Assembly: GCA_902589965.1 (NCBI GenBank)
Contig: CACIUX010000003.1
Span: 92,593-156,592, forward strand
DNA: 64,000 nt
From: an uncultured SAR86 cluster bacterium
GTDB lineage: Bacteria; Pseudomonadota; Gammaproteobacteria; Magnimaribacterales; AG-339-G14
Direction: 5' to 3'
Shown here: positions 17,547 through 27,131 of the stretch, piece by piece
How the letters are laid out: each line of letters starts with the position of its first letter
Numbering within the stretch: the stretch's first letter is position 1
The notes under the pieces: generated by a model
Databases searched by the model: none
The model's input: only the letters and a program-made list of their open reading frames with translations
What the model was told of the DNA's origin: nothing
Translations under genes and position numbers: made by a program

Positions 17547-18992
17547 ATGGGAAAAGTAACTGGCTTTAAAGAATTCTCTCGAGAAGTTGAGCCTTACAGG
17601 CCAGCAAAATCTAGGGTTTTGGACTTCAAAGAAATATACACTGATCATGACGATAAGCTCCTTAATACTCAAGCGGCTAGGTGTATGAATTGTGGTGTTC
17701 CCTTCTGTCAATCAGGTGAAGGCTGTCCTGTATACAATTTAATTCCTGAGTGGAATGATTTGGTCTACAACGAGCAGTGGGAAGATGCATTTGATAGGCT
17801 TTTCAAAACAAATAATTTTCCAGAAGTCACTGGAAGAGTCTGCCCAGCAGTCTGCGAAGGAGCATGCGTTTTAGGTATAACTGAAACTCCTGTTGCCATT
17901 AAAAATCTAGAATTTGCAATCGCTGATAAAGGAATAAAATCTGGATGGCTTAAGCCTAAGGTTCCGGAGGTCAGGACCAATAGAAAAATAGCTATAGTCG
18001 GATCAGGACCTGCTGGTCTTTCAGCAGCTCAACAACTAAATAGCGTTGGCCATTCTGTTGAAGTCTACGAAAGATCTGACCGCATTGGTGGATTAATGAT
18101 GTATGGAATTCCGAATATGAAACTCGATAAATCAATACTAGATATGAGAATTGAGATTATGGAAAAGGAAGGAATAATTTTTCACACAAATACTGATATT
18201 GGTGCTCCGAATTCACCCTCTCTTGAAAACCTTATCAACGAGAATGATTCTGTTCTTTTAACCACTGGAGCTACTAAACCCAGAGATCTAGGCATCCCTG
18301 GCAGAGAAGGAGATGGTGTTCACTTTGCTATGGAATTTCTTGGCAAAAACACTAAAAGTCTATTAGACAGCAAACTCAAAAATAATAACTTTATCTCTGC
18401 TCAGGATAAGAACGTAATCGTCATTGGTGGAGGAGATACAGGAAACGATTGTCTCGGTACATCATTAAGACACAAGTGCAAAAGTCTTCTTAATTTTGAA
18501 ATAATGCCTGAGTTGCCCAGAGATAGAGCAGATAACAATCCTTGGCCTCTTTTTCCTAGAATACACAAAGTTGATTATGGTCATGAAGAATCAATCGAGG
18601 TATTAGGAAAAGATCCCAGGGAATATTCAATCTCTGGAAAAGAATTTTTAAGAGATGAGTCTGGAAAGTTAATAGGAATCAAAACAGTAATGGTTGATTC
18701 AGCTTTTAAAGAAATAAAAGGAACTGAAAAAACTTGGAAAGCAGATCTTATTCTTCTAGCGATGGGTTTTCTTGGACCAGAAAACTATATAAATCAAGAA
18801 GTAGATATAGATCTTGATGAAAGATCTAATTTTAAGGCAGATCATAATATCCATAAAACCTCACATCCAAAAGTTTTTGCTGCCGGGGATTGTAGAAGAG
18901 GCCAATCACTTGTTGTTTGGGCAATAAATGAGGGAAGAGCCGCTGCTCGAGAAATTGATAAAGAATTAATGGGCTCTACTGCTCTTATTTAG
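17547..18992 (+). CDS. gltD: glutamate synthase (NADPH) small subunit
   Basis: 481 residues. Passes electrons from NADPH through FAD and 4Fe-4S clusters to GltB. N-terminal cysteine motifs [19 protein letters not shown] and [15 protein letters not shown] bind the clusters; the FAD loop is [15 protein letters not shown] (about residues 150-164), the NADPH loop is [13 protein letters not shown], and the C-terminal FAD segment is [22 protein letters not shown]. It begins 1 bp after gltB, so both are controlled by the same leader. Its 3' end overlaps the convergent tesB by 8 bp. Confidence 0.96.
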   Translation: MGKVTGFKEFSREVEPYRPAKSRVLDFKEIYTDHDDKLLNTQAARCMNCGVPFCQSGEGCPVYNLIPEWNDLVYNEQWEDAFDRLFKTNNFPEVTGRVCPAVCEGACVLGITETPVAIKNLEFAIADKGIKSGWLKPKVPEVRTNRKIAIVGSGPAGLSAAQQLNSVGHSVEVYERSDRIGGLMMYGIPNMKLDKSILDMRIEIMEKEGIIFHTNTDIGAPNSPSLENLINENDSVLLTTGATKPRDLGIPGREGDGVHFAMEFLGKNTKSLLDSKLKNNNFISAQDKNVIVIGGGDTGNDCLGTSLRHKCKSLLNFEIMPELPRDRADNNPWPLFPRIHKVDYGHEESIEVLGKDPREYSISGKEFLRDESGKLIGIKTVMVDSAFKEIKGTEKTWKADLILLAMGFLGPENYINQEVDIDLDERSNFKADHNIHKTSHPKVFAAGDCRRGQSLVVWAINEGRAAAREIDKELMGSTALI

Positions 18993-19872
18993 AGTAATCT
19001 GAGTCTATCTTTCTCATCAATCCTTCTTGGATAGCTGAAGCTACCAATACTCCATCCTGTGTATAAACACTTCCTCTGTTGAAACCTTTTGCATTACTTG
19101 CGCTAGGGCTATCTGTTACATATAACAACCATTCGTCCGCTCTGAAAGGTCTATGAAACCACATGGCATGGTCAATACTCGCAGCCATTACTTTTCTGTT
19201 CATGCCTCCCCAACCAATACCATGCGGAAGTTGTGCTGTACTGAGCAAACCAAAATCTGATGCGTATGCCAATATATTTTGGTGGACAAGAATATCATCT
19301 GGAAGGTTTCCATTTGCCTTCATCCACGTATGTTTATAAGGAGGTTTTTTTTCACTATTTAGTGGATTGAATTGCTCAACTGTTCTTAATTCAATTGCTT
19401 TCTCTCTAAGAAATCCATCTCTATACTCTTCAGGGATTTGATCCATCATTGACTCTCTTAATTCCCTTTCACTTTTGAGCTCTTCAGGCCCAGGAACATC
19501 AGGCATGTCGAATTGATGTTCGAAGCCGCCCTCGTCCTTTTGAAAAGAAACAGACATATTAAAGATTGCCTCACCGTTTTGAATTGCATCAACTGTTCTT
19601 GTTGTAAAACTTCCTCCATCTCTTATTCTTACTACTTGATAAACAATGGGGATGTCTATTCTTCCTGGTCTCAAAAAATAAGCATGAAAAGAATGCGCGT
19701 ATCTTTCCTCTTCAATGGTGTTATAAGCTGCACTTAAGGCTTGGCCTAAAACTTGACCGCCGAAGACTCTGCCCCATGCAGTTTTTTCGCATTCACCTCT
19801 GTAAAGGTTTTCTTCTAATTTTTCTAGATTAAGTGTTTGAACTAAATCATCTAAACTTTTTTGTGACGACAT
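18985..19872 (-). CDS. tesB: acyl-CoA thioesterase II
   Basis: 295 residues, double hot-dog fold; E. coli TesB has 286. Hydrolyses medium and long acyl-CoA. Marks: [25 protein letters not shown] (N-terminal hot-dog), [12 protein letters not shown], and the C-terminal half [27 protein letters not shown] (Asp of the catalytic triad in SIDHAMWFH), then [17 protein letters not shown]. The ATG overlaps the cysE stop by 1 nt, so tesB is cotranscribed downstream of cysE. Convergent overlap with gltD. Confidence 0.95.
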   Translation of the reverse strand: MSSQKSLDDLVQTLNLEKLEENLYRGECEKTAWGRVFGGQVLGQALSAAYNTIEEERYAHSFHAYFLRPGRIDIPIVYQVVRIRDGGSFTTRTVDAIQNGEAIFNMSVSFQKDEGGFEHQFDMPDVPGPEELKSERELRESMMDQIPEEYRDGFLREKAIELRTVEQFNPLNSEKKPPYKHTWMKANGNLPDDILVHQNILAYASDFGLLSTAQLPHGIGWGGMNRKVMAASIDHAMWFHRPFRADEWLLYVTDSPSASNAKGFNRGSVYTQDGVLVASAIQEGLMRKIDSDYSK

Positions 19873-20657
19873 TAATTTTCCTCAATTGTGTGATCAACTT
19901 CAGTCCCAGGAGTTTTTATAGAAGTCTTACCAACTACTTTTGCTGGAACACCAGCAACTGTCATGTGCTCTGGAACATCTTCTAGAACCACGCTTCCAGC
20001 AGCTATTTTTGCACCCTCGCCGATTTCAACATTTCCTAAGATTTTAGCTCCTGAACTTATTAAGACTCCCTTCCTTACTTTGGGGTGTCTATCCCCTACC
20101 TCTTTTCCTGTTCCACCAAGAGTAACTCCCTGGAATATAGAAACATCATCCTCAATCACTGAAGTTTCTCCAATCACTATTCCAGTAGCATGATCGAGCA
20201 TTATTCCTTTTCCAATAGTAGCTGCAGGATGAATATCTACGCCATAAACCTGCGAGGTTCTGCTTTGTAGAAAATAAGATAAAAGAGTTTCTTCTTTCCA
20301 ATGATAATTAGATGCCCTGTAGGCCTGCAAAGCTGAGAATCCTTTTGAAAATAAGAATGTCTCCAAAATGGTATTTGTTGCGGGATCTCTGGAAATAACT
20401 GCATTAAGATCTTTTTCAATAGCTTTTGAAACATCTTTGGTATTAAGAGCTTGCAAAATACTTGGAAATAATTTTTTTTCAGAAAAAGACCATGCCTGAG
20501 ATAAATCTCTGGATAATTTTAGGCTAATGGAAGAAATAAAATCATCATTAGATAAAACCAAAGACTCCAAAAAGTCTTTATAATCTTCATTGGATTTAAT
20601 ATAGTCCTCAGCCTCAGATTGAAGCTTTGTCCATATATTGTTATCTACGGCATTCAT
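19872..20657 (-). CDS. cysE: serine O-acetyltransferase
   Basis: 261 residues. Acetylates serine to O-acetylserine, the precursor of cysteine. A helical N-terminal domain (about residues 1-140) is followed by a left-handed beta-helix of hexapeptide repeats with VDIHPAATIGKGIMLDHATGIVIGE (His of DIHPAA and DHATG are the catalytic region) and VTLGGTGKEVGDRHPKVRKGV. The C-terminal tail EVDHTIEEN lacks the Ile end typical of the CysK-binding peptide of E. coli CysE, so complex formation with CysK is uncertain. ATG at 20657; tesB follows with a 1-nt overlap. Confidence 0.94.
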   Translation of the reverse strand: MNAVDNNIWTKLQSEAEDYIKSNEDYKDFLESLVLSNDDFISSISLKLSRDLSQAWSFSEKKLFPSILQALNTKDVSKAIEKDLNAVISRDPATNTILETFLFSKGFSALQAYRASNYHWKEETLLSYFLQSRTSQVYGVDIHPAATIGKGIMLDHATGIVIGETSVIEDDVSIFQGVTLGGTGKEVGDRHPKVRKGVLISSGAKILGNVEIGEGAKIAAGSVVLEDVPEHMTVAGVPAKVVGKTSIKTPGTEVDHTIEEN

Positions 20658-20706
20658 AAAAAAACAGAAGTCTAGACGAAGTTAACAAAAAGTCATAGCT
20701 ATATAT

Positions 20707-20735
20707 TTGAAGTTTTAGGGTATAAAGGATAATAA
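20707..20735 (+). promoter_or_regulatory. candidate promoter of the cobS-cobT operon
   Basis: TTGAAG (20707-20712), 17-bp spacer, TAATAA (20730-20735), followed 16 bp later by the cobS ATG. Located in the 94-bp cysE/cobS divergent gap, which holds nothing else that I recognise. Moderate consensus match. Confidence 0.45.
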
Positions 20736-20751
20736 TTTATAAAAGAATAAT

Positions 20752-21738
20752 ATGACAATTTCAACTTCCCAAAATCTAAGCGCTACTCCAGATATTAAGG
20801 TCAGCGTTGGAAATACCTTTGGCTTTGACTCTAATCTAGAAGTACCAGCCTTTTCTGAACCAAGTGAATACGTACCTGCTCTTGATCCCGACTATTGTTT
20901 TGACAAAGAGACAACCCTCTCCATTCTTGCAGGATTTTCGCATAATCGTCGAGTAATGATTCAAGGTTTGCATGGTTCTGGTAAATCAACTCACATTGAA
21001 CAAGTCGCTTCAAGATTAAATTGGCCTTGTGTGAGGATTAACCTAGATAGTCATATCAGTAGATTAGACTTGCTGGGCAAAGATGCAATTGTTATCGAAG
21101 ATGGAAAGCAATTAACAAAGTTTGTGGAAGGTATACTGCCATGGGCAATACAGAATTCGGTTGCCTTAGTATTTGATGAGTATGATGCGGGAAGACCGGA
21201 TGTAATGTTTGTCATTCAAAGAGTTCTTGAAGCTGAAGGAAAATTAACCTTGTTAGATCAAAATAGGGTTTTGACGCCTAATCCGTATTTTAGATTATTT
21301 GCAACAGCAAACACCGTAGGTTTGGGAGATAGTACTGGCCTTTATCATGGGACACAGCAGATAAATCAGGGACAAATGGATAGATGGCAAATCGTGTCAG
21401 TTTTAAACTATTTAGATGAGGAGCTTGAGCAAAAGGTTATTCTTTCAAAAGTAAAAGATCTAGATAACAAAGAAGGAAAAGAAACTGTTCTAAATATGAT
21501 TAGACTTGCCAACTTAACAAGAAAAGGCTTTGAGAGTGGAGATATATCAACATTAATGTCGCCTAGAACAGTCATTAGTTGGGCAGAAAATTATTCTATT
21601 TTTGAGGATTTGGTTAAATCATTCGAGCTGAGTTTTCTCAACAAGTCAGATGAAACTGAAAGACCAATCATTTCAGAATATTTTCAGAGATGTTTTGGTG
21701 CTGAAACCAATAGTTCCATAAGTTCTGAATCCAATTAA
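20752..21738 (+). CDS. cobS: CobS-type AAA+ ATPase (cobaltochelatase subunit family)
   Basis: 328 residues, same length as the CobS family (about 330) and very close to it in sequence along the whole chain. N-terminal GFDSNLEVPAFSEPSEYVPALDPDYCFD, Walker A GLHGSGKSTHIEQ (about residues 74-86), NLDSHISRLDLLGKDAI, Walker B ALVFDEYDAGRPD, the sensor segment FRLFATANTVGLGDSTGLYHGT. In aerobic cobalamin synthesis CobS and CobT form a chaperone-like ring that drives Co insertion by CobN. No cobN or other cob gene is in the window. CobS-CobT pairs without the pathway are known from other bacteria, where their role is not established. cobT starts 3 bp downstream. Confidence 0.85.
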   Translation: MTISTSQNLSATPDIKVSVGNTFGFDSNLEVPAFSEPSEYVPALDPDYCFDKETTLSILAGFSHNRRVMIQGLHGSGKSTHIEQVASRLNWPCVRINLDSHISRLDLLGKDAIVIEDGKQLTKFVEGILPWAIQNSVALVFDEYDAGRPDVMFVIQRVLEAEGKLTLLDQNRVLTPNPYFRLFATANTVGLGDSTGLYHGTQQINQGQMDRWQIVSVLNYLDEELEQKVILSKVKDLDNKEGKETVLNMIRLANLTRKGFESGDISTLMSPRTVISWAENYSIFEDLVKSFELSFLNKSDETERPIISEYFQRCFGAETNSSISSESN

Positions 21739-21741
21739 ATT

Positions 21742-23487
21742 TTGTTAGAGAAATCTGATAAACAAACCATAAAGGATGCGCTTGCAGCTTCGGCTAAAGC
21801 TATTTCTGAAGATACAGAATTAAATGTAAATTTTGGAATAGAGAACCTTAGACAAAGCTCTTTGCCAGAACCACTTCAACCCGTTAAAAACTTTAATGAT
21901 CTGAGGGCAAAATCTGATCAAGTGGCTCTTATAAATAAATATTCAAGTGATAATTTATTCACACATAGAGATGCAAAAGTAAATGAAATCATCAAGGACT
22001 TAGACCTTACTAGAGTCGAGCTACTGGGCTCAAAAAAATTTCTAGGAGTTTCAAAAAACCTTGAATTTCTTTTTCAGAAAAATATTAATTCTTTAGATGC
22101 TAATGAAGACTCTTCTTCTGTAGCTATCTCGCATTGGTTGAGATCTGAACTTCTCGGACAAGAATTAGGACGTCCTGATTCAAAAAAATTTGAAGATCTT
22201 TATGAAAAACTTATTTCTTTTCAAGAGAAATACCTAGGGCAATTGGAAGAGTCTTTAGAAAGTTCGTTGGACTTTTCCAAAGTCATCTTTTCTTTACTAA
22301 AAGATCTTGAGATTAGCGTGGATGAGCAACAGCCTGAAGAAGAAAATGATGAGAAGAATGAAGAAGAAAATGAAGATGAGTCCAGCGAAGAAGAAAATCA
22401 GGAAGAGGAAGAAGAAACTGACTCAGATGATGGGCAAAGTGACGAGCAAGATACTTCTATAGAGGATGAAGAAATGGATATCGAAGAGGGAGAAGTAGAT
22501 GCTGATGAAGATTCATGGATTGAAAATAGATCAAAATTAGAAGAACTTCTTAAAAAAGTTGGGGAACAAGAATACAAAGTTTACACGAAAGATTTTGATG
22601 AAGAAGTTAAAGCGGAGGAGTTATGCGACTCTGAAGAATTAGCTAGATTAAGAGGAAGATTGGATCAATTAATGGAATCCAGTAAAAATGCCATAGCGAA
22701 ATTAGCTAATAGACTGCAAAGATTATTATTAGCTCAACAGAATAGATCTTGGGAATTTGATAAGGAGGAAGGTCAGCTAGATCCAAGCAAACTTCACAAA
22801 ATTATCGTAGATCCTTTCACCCCACTGAGTTTTAAAATTGAAAAGGACTCAGAGTTTAAAGATACTCTTGTTTCTATTTTGGTTGATAGCTCTGGATCTA
22901 TGAGAGGAAGATCAATGACTACTGCAGCAATCTGTGCAGATATCATTGGCAGCACTCTTGATCGATGCAATATAAAAACAGAGATTCTTGGATTTACAAC
23001 TAAACACTGGAAAGGTGGAGACTCCAGAAAGTTATGGTTAGAGCAAGGCAAAATCCCTAATCCAGGGCGCTTAAATGACTTGAGACACATAATCTTCAAA
23101 CCTGCAGATCAAGCTTGGAGACGGGGACGAAAAAATCTAGGACTGATGCTAAGAGAGGGACTTTTAAAAGAAAATGTAGATGGAGAAGCATTGATGTGGG
23201 CTCAAAACAGACTAAATAAAAGACCTGAGCAAAGAAAAATATTAATGGTTATTTCAGATGGAGCCCCTGTTGATGACAGTACGCTTTCGACAAACTCTAC
23301 CAATTATCTTGATACTCATCTACGAGATGTTATAAAAAAAGTAGAAACCGCATCTGAAACAGAGCTTATTGCGATCGGTATCGGACATGATGTTACAAGA
23401 TACTATAAAAAAGCAGTCACCATTCACAGAGCAGAAGAGTTAGGAGGTGCTATGCTTGATCAATTAACCTCACTGTTTGAAACCTGA
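21742..23487 (+). CDS. cobT: CobT-type VWA-domain protein (cobaltochelatase subunit family)
   Basis: 581 residues (the family is about 630). It has a helical N-terminal half, then a very acidic linker (about residues 190-260, runs of E and D such as [15 protein letters not shown]), and a C-terminal von Willebrand A domain from about residue 375 with the MIDAS motif [12 protein letters not shown] and, later, [11 protein letters not shown] (second metal loop). The start is TTG at 21742, 3 bp after cobS; no better start is available. Partner of the CobS AAA+ ring. The metal and client protein served here are unknown because cobN is not nearby. Confidence 0.82.
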   Translation: MLEKSDKQTIKDALAASAKAISEDTELNVNFGIENLRQSSLPEPLQPVKNFNDLRAKSDQVALINKYSSDNLFTHRDAKVNEIIKDLDLTRVELLGSKKFLGVSKNLEFLFQKNINSLDANEDSSSVAISHWLRSELLGQELGRPDSKKFEDLYEKLISFQEKYLGQLEESLESSLDFSKVIFSLLKDLEISVDEQQPEEENDEKNEEENEDESSEEENQEEEEETDSDDGQSDEQDTSIEDEEMDIEEGEVDADEDSWIENRSKLEELLKKVGEQEYKVYTKDFDEEVKAEELCDSEELARLRGRLDQLMESSKNAIAKLANRLQRLLLAQQNRSWEFDKEEGQLDPSKLHKIIVDPFTPLSFKIEKDSEFKDTLVSILVDSSGSMRGRSMTTAAICADIIGSTLDRCNIKTEILGFTTKHWKGGDSRKLWLEQGKIPNPGRLNDLRHIIFKPADQAWRRGRKNLGLMLREGLLKENVDGEALMWAQNRLNKRPEQRKILMVISDGAPVDDSTLSTNSTNYLDTHLRDVIKKVETASETELIAIGIGHDVTRYYKKAVTIHRAEELGGAMLDQLTSLFET

Positions 23488-23492
23488 TTAAA

Positions 23493-23521
23493 TTGACCCT
23501 CGGCATTCAAAATGCTTTAAT
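23493..23521 (+). promoter_or_regulatory. candidate sigma70 promoter of the di-iron protein gene
   Basis: TTGACC (23493-23498), 17-bp spacer, TTTAAT (23516-23521), 23 bp before the ATG. One of the best promoter matches in the window. An AAGG in AAAAAAGGTACACAT before the ATG serves as a ribosome-binding site. This suggests the gene is expressed apart from cobS-cobT. Confidence 0.55.
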
Positions 23522-23544
23522 AAATTTTTAAAAAAGGTACACAT

Positions 23545-24696
23545 ATGGAAATTGTTAAAAGAAACGGACCACCAGAAGATTTAATATATTTTGATGATGA
23601 ATTGCCTCTTGAAGAGAAGCATGTTGAAGATGTTATAGAAATCTTTAATACCCCTTTAACCGGAGCATACAACTGGGATTACACAGTAGCAGAAAATAGA
23701 ATTAAAAGACTTTATGAATTAGGTAAAGAACTAAATTGGAACGGTTCTATTGATTTAGATTGGAGTTACAATCATCCTAAAGATAAGCCTTTAGTTGGTG
23801 GAGAATTGTTCGAACCACCTCATGAACAATTAGATGCTTGGAAAAATCTATCTGATGAAGAAAAAATAGAATTTGATAGACACGAAACAGCTGAACTCCT
23901 ATGTCAGTTTTTGCATGGAGAACAGGGTGCGTTATTAGTTGCCTCACAAATTGCAAGTTGTGCACCAACATACAATGCAAAACTTTATGCTGCTTCACAA
24001 ACTTTTGATGAAGCAAGACACGTTGAAGTTTTCAACAGATATCTTCAGGAAAAAATAGGTTTCCATTATCCTGTTAATGCAAACTTAAAAGCTTTGCTTG
24101 ATAAAATTTTGACTGATGAAAGATGGGACCTTAAGTTTATTGGTATGCAAGTAATTATTGAAGGTCTTGCCTTGGCCGCATTTACTAACTTAAAACTAGA
24201 TACTAATTGCGTACTTCTGAAACAACTACTTCATTATGTAATCAGAGATGAAGCCAGACATGTCACCTTCGGGATTAATTATCTAGAAGAATATATAAAA
24301 ACTTTAAGTCCAGAAGAAGTAGAAGACAGAGCACAGTTTGCATACGAAGCATGTGTCATTTCAAGAGATAGAATTATTAACACCACTGCTATGCAGAAAT
24401 TTTTGAAAATGTCTCCTGAGGAAGCTAGGCAATTTACTTTAGAATCAGGAGCCATGGAAACTTTTAGAAACTTCTTATTCTCAAGAGTCATGCCTAATTT
24501 ATCAAAAATTGGTCTTTTAACAGACTCCATCAGACCAAAATATGAAGAATTAGGTTTACTTGAATATGAAAATGCTCCCAGTGATTTTGAAATTGATTGG
24601 GCTGAGATAACAAAACCCCTCGAAAGCTCAGAGCAAATCGTCAAAGAATCAAATGAGCAGGCTAAGGCTGTAGCAGAAATGCTAAACCAAGCTTAA
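23545..24696 (+). CDS. ferritin-like (R2-type) di-iron protein, substrate unknown
   Basis: 383 residues. A four-helix-bundle di-iron site can be read directly: Glu126 (LHGEQGALL), Glu156 and His159 (FDEARHVEVF), Glu206 (VIIEGLAL), Glu236 and His239 (RDEARHVTFG). The duplicated E-x2-H pairs and their spacing fit the ribonucleotide-reductase-R2-like superfamily, which includes AurF-type N-oxygenases and other small-molecule oxidases. I cannot assign a substrate. It is not NrdB: there is no neighbouring nrdA and the flanking sequence differs. It lies 57 bp after cobT, has its own good promoter, and ends 3 bp from the convergent subtilase gene. Confidence 0.7.
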   Translation: MEIVKRNGPPEDLIYFDDELPLEEKHVEDVIEIFNTPLTGAYNWDYTVAENRIKRLYELGKELNWNGSIDLDWSYNHPKDKPLVGGELFEPPHEQLDAWKNLSDEEKIEFDRHETAELLCQFLHGEQGALLVASQIASCAPTYNAKLYAASQTFDEARHVEVFNRYLQEKIGFHYPVNANLKALLDKILTDERWDLKFIGMQVIIEGLALAAFTNLKLDTNCVLLKQLLHYVIRDEARHVTFGINYLEEYIKTLSPEEVEDRAQFAYEACVISRDRIINTTAMQKFLKMSPEEARQFTLESGAMETFRNFLFSRVMPNLSKIGLLTDSIRPKYEELGLLEYENAPSDFEIDWAEITKPLESSEQIVKESNEQAKAVAEMLNQA

Positions 24697-24699
24697 GTT

Positions 24700-27105
24700 T
24701 TATTTAATTTTTAATCTTAAATAGAAAGTCAGGTTAGCCTGACTTTCTGCTTTTATGTTATTGAGATTCTCAACAATAAATAATTTAAGTCCGAATTCGG
24801 AAAAATCATTGATTGGAGATGAATAATTTGCTGAAAAAACTCTTTCTCTATGTGCAGGCGCCAAGTTAACTTTCACTGTACCCACCGTGGAATTACCAAA
24901 ATAGTCTCTTCCAGATATAAATTTAAGGTCAGCTGTACCTTTTTCTATGGATAAAGGAACTAAATAGTCCAATCTAAAACGATCTTTTTTATTGAAAATA
25001 TCTTTACCAAGAATGCTTAGGTTTGTTGATGTAAGAAATGATGAATCCGATCTAATATTGATAAAAGAGAAATTTTCATAAGGTTCAGCCTTCATGCCCG
25101 TCAATGATATAAAAGCTGAGAAATTCTCATTAATAAAAAAATCTGAATCGATAGTTAATATTGAAGAATAGGAATTTTTTGAAGAACTTTGTCCATTTAA
25201 AAACATCATCCCAAGATAAGAAGAATCTTCCTCAAGGCGTCCCAACTTGATGGATGTTTTATTATTTTTTGAGAAAATATTTAACTGAGTTGAAAAATAC
25301 TTCGAATAAGCCTTATCTTGATCAGTCCAGGGGTTCCAACCCTGGAAACCTTTGGAAAAACTAAAACCGTAACCAAATCTTTTGTCTTTGAATGAGTATT
25401 TTATGCTTGGCCCATTGGATACAAAATTTTTAATTGGATCGTAAGAAGTACTTAGTGATGAAAAATAATTTTTCTGATTTAAAGATAAATTAAAAGAATT
25501 ATTGGGATCTAAAGAAAGAGCATAAGAAAAACCACTTTTCTGAGTAGTTTGATTAGATAAAAAATCATAATTCTCTATTGAGGAAAATATCTGTAAATAT
25601 TCATTTCCTGATGTAGGTAATTGCGAGTTGGGAAATCTTGGTAAATAGCTATTCTCTGGATTATTATTTCTTACAAGTTGACTTGCATTAATTGAAAAGG
25701 GGGCTCCAAGCTCGTCAAAATAAGTTAAGAATAGTTTATCGCCTAAGTTATTTAGACTTCCAAATAATGGCGAACTCAAAAAAATGTTGGCCTGAGAAAA
25801 AGTGGTTACTTGGTTTGTTATGGGAGAAATAAAATAGGTTTGTCCAATCGGTTCTATAGCTTTTTTTAAATCAAGAAGACCTTGACCGTAAATATCAGAA
25901 TTTGAGTAAACTCCTTCTTTATTTGCTGTAACATAAATACGTTGAAGTATTTCTTGCCCAGTCAATTGACCCCTAAATTTTTCTGTTAATAATGCTACTG
26001 CACCGCTGACGAAAGGAGCTGCAAAAGAAGTTCCTGAACCTGTTCCATAGTTATCATTTTCAGGATATTCAGTCGTAACATAGGCCCCGGTAATATTCTC
26101 GCCCGGAGCAGCAACACAAAAATCTTTTGCTAAGCCACAACGATTAGAGTGATCTGCAATTAGACCTTCTTCATTAAGTGAAACAACCGCAACAGAGGTA
26201 TCCTGGAGCTCTTCGATAAAATAGACCATTCCTGGAAAAATTTCTGGACTGGAGTTATCAACTTGTTGTTCTGAATATCCTCCTGCATTGCCTGCACTCC
26301 ATACAAAAATAGTTTTATTAATTTTATTCTGTTGCGCAATGGTTTCTATTACAGTAGGAAAAGATGCTCTAACTGCAGACTCCTCATAATCTGCAATGTT
26401 TCCTTGCATTCCATAACTATTATTCACTGCTGTAACATATCTAGATGTAAAGTCTTTATAAAAAGAGGCATATGCCTGATCAAGACCACTGTAATCCTCT
26501 GCATTTTCTTCAGTAACTTCTACAGGTTCATAATCTTCATCAGGTTCTGCAAGAGGGATGGCAATAAAATGAATTTGGGCATTATAGGCAACTCCCTGAA
26601 TATCATTAGGATTATTGCTTTCATCTCTATCTCCTGCTGCAATTGATGCAACAAAAGTTCCATGAGTTTTATCATCCGCTGTGGGTGCTCTATACCCCGA
26701 AAAATTTGAATAATCTAAAACACTATCAGTTGTAATTTTGTTCTGCGAATCAAGCTCGACATGATTTGTTTCAATTCCACTATCCATTATTCCAATGGTT
26801 GTTCCAGCACCAGAAAGATTATTTGCATATGGCTCTGCAGCATTAATCATGGCAAGCCCGTATTGATTTATATACTCAACTGAACCTTTAAATTTTGTCA
26901 TCAACTCTACGTAAGATGCAGTTGAGTCTGAACTACTAGAGTCTTGAGAAGATTGTCTTTGACTTGAATTTGATTGAGAGTTCTGAGGAGGAACGTCATT
27001 GTTTGGAGAAGAAGGCTGTGTTGAACCACCCTTCCCTCCGCCACCACAGTTAGCCAATGCGATTGCAAAAAAACAAATTGTAATAATTTGCTTAAAATTC
27101 TTCAT
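24700..27105 (-). CDS. subtilisin-like (S8) autotransporter lipoprotein
   Basis: 801 residues from ATG at 27105; the ORF track's TTG at 27132 would overlap the divergent gene's start and place nine extra residues before the signal peptide. A signal sequence with a variant lipobox (LANC, Cys20) is followed by GGGGKGG and a Ser/Gln-rich linker, as in the NalP/SphB1 lipoprotein autotransporters. The S8 triad is visible: Asp in IGIMDSGIETNH, His in KTHGTFVASIAAG, Ser in GSGTSFAAPFVSG. The last about 280 residues are rich in alternating beta strands and likely form the outer-membrane barrel; they end in LRLKIK rather than the usual aromatic residue. Probably a surface protease that processes other exported proteins or digests peptides. 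Confidence 0.8.
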   Translation of the reverse strand: MKNFKQIITICFFAIALANCGGGGKGGSTQPSSPNNDVPPQNSQSNSSQRQSSQDSSSSDSTASYVELMTKFKGSVEYINQYGLAMINAAEPYANNLSGAGTTIGIMDSGIETNHVELDSQNKITTDSVLDYSNFSGYRAPTADDKTHGTFVASIAAGDRDESNNPNDIQGVAYNAQIHFIAIPLAEPDEDYEPVEVTEENAEDYSGLDQAYASFYKDFTSRYVTAVNNSYGMQGNIADYEESAVRASFPTVIETIAQQNKINKTIFVWSAGNAGGYSEQQVDNSSPEIFPGMVYFIEELQDTSVAVVSLNEEGLIADHSNRCGLAKDFCVAAPGENITGAYVTTEYPENDNYGTGSGTSFAAPFVSGAVALLTEKFRGQLTGQEILQRIYVTANKEGVYSNSDIYGQGLLDLKKAIEPIGQTYFISPITNQVTTFSQANIFLSSPLFGSLNNLGDKLFLTYFDELGAPFSINASQLVRNNNPENSYLPRFPNSQLPTSGNEYLQIFSSIENYDFLSNQTTQKSGFSYALSLDPNNSFNLSLNQKNYFSSLSTSYDPIKNFVSNGPSIKYSFKDKRFGYGFSFSKGFQGWNPWTDQDKAYSKYFSTQLNIFSKNNKTSIKLGRLEEDSSYLGMMFLNGQSSSKNSYSSILTIDSDFFINENFSAFISLTGMKAEPYENFSFINIRSDSSFLTSTNLSILGKDIFNKKDRFRLDYLVPLSIEKGTADLKFISGRDYFGNSTVGTVKVNLAPAHRERVFSANYSSPINDFSEFGLKLFIVENLNNIKAESQANLTFYLRLKIK
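24723..24754 (+). terminator. factor-independent terminator of the di-iron gene, inside the convergent gene
   Basis: AGAAAGTCAGG (24723-24733), loop TTAG, CCTGACTTTCT (24738-24748): a perfect 11-bp stem followed on the plus strand by GCTTTT. It is 26 bp after the di-iron gene's stop but lies within the last codons of the minus-strand autotransporter gene, so the same bases encode its C-terminal strand. No T-run on the minus side, so it works for the plus strand only. Confidence 0.65.
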
Positions 27106-27131
27106 GTATGATGTAAACAAAAAAAAGTTCA

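Noticed and set aside
23545-24696. Ribonucleotide reductase beta subunit (nrdB)
   Set aside because: The di-iron ligands fit the superfamily, but there is no nrdA beside it and no recognisable NrdB-specific stretches; left as an R2-like protein of unknown function.
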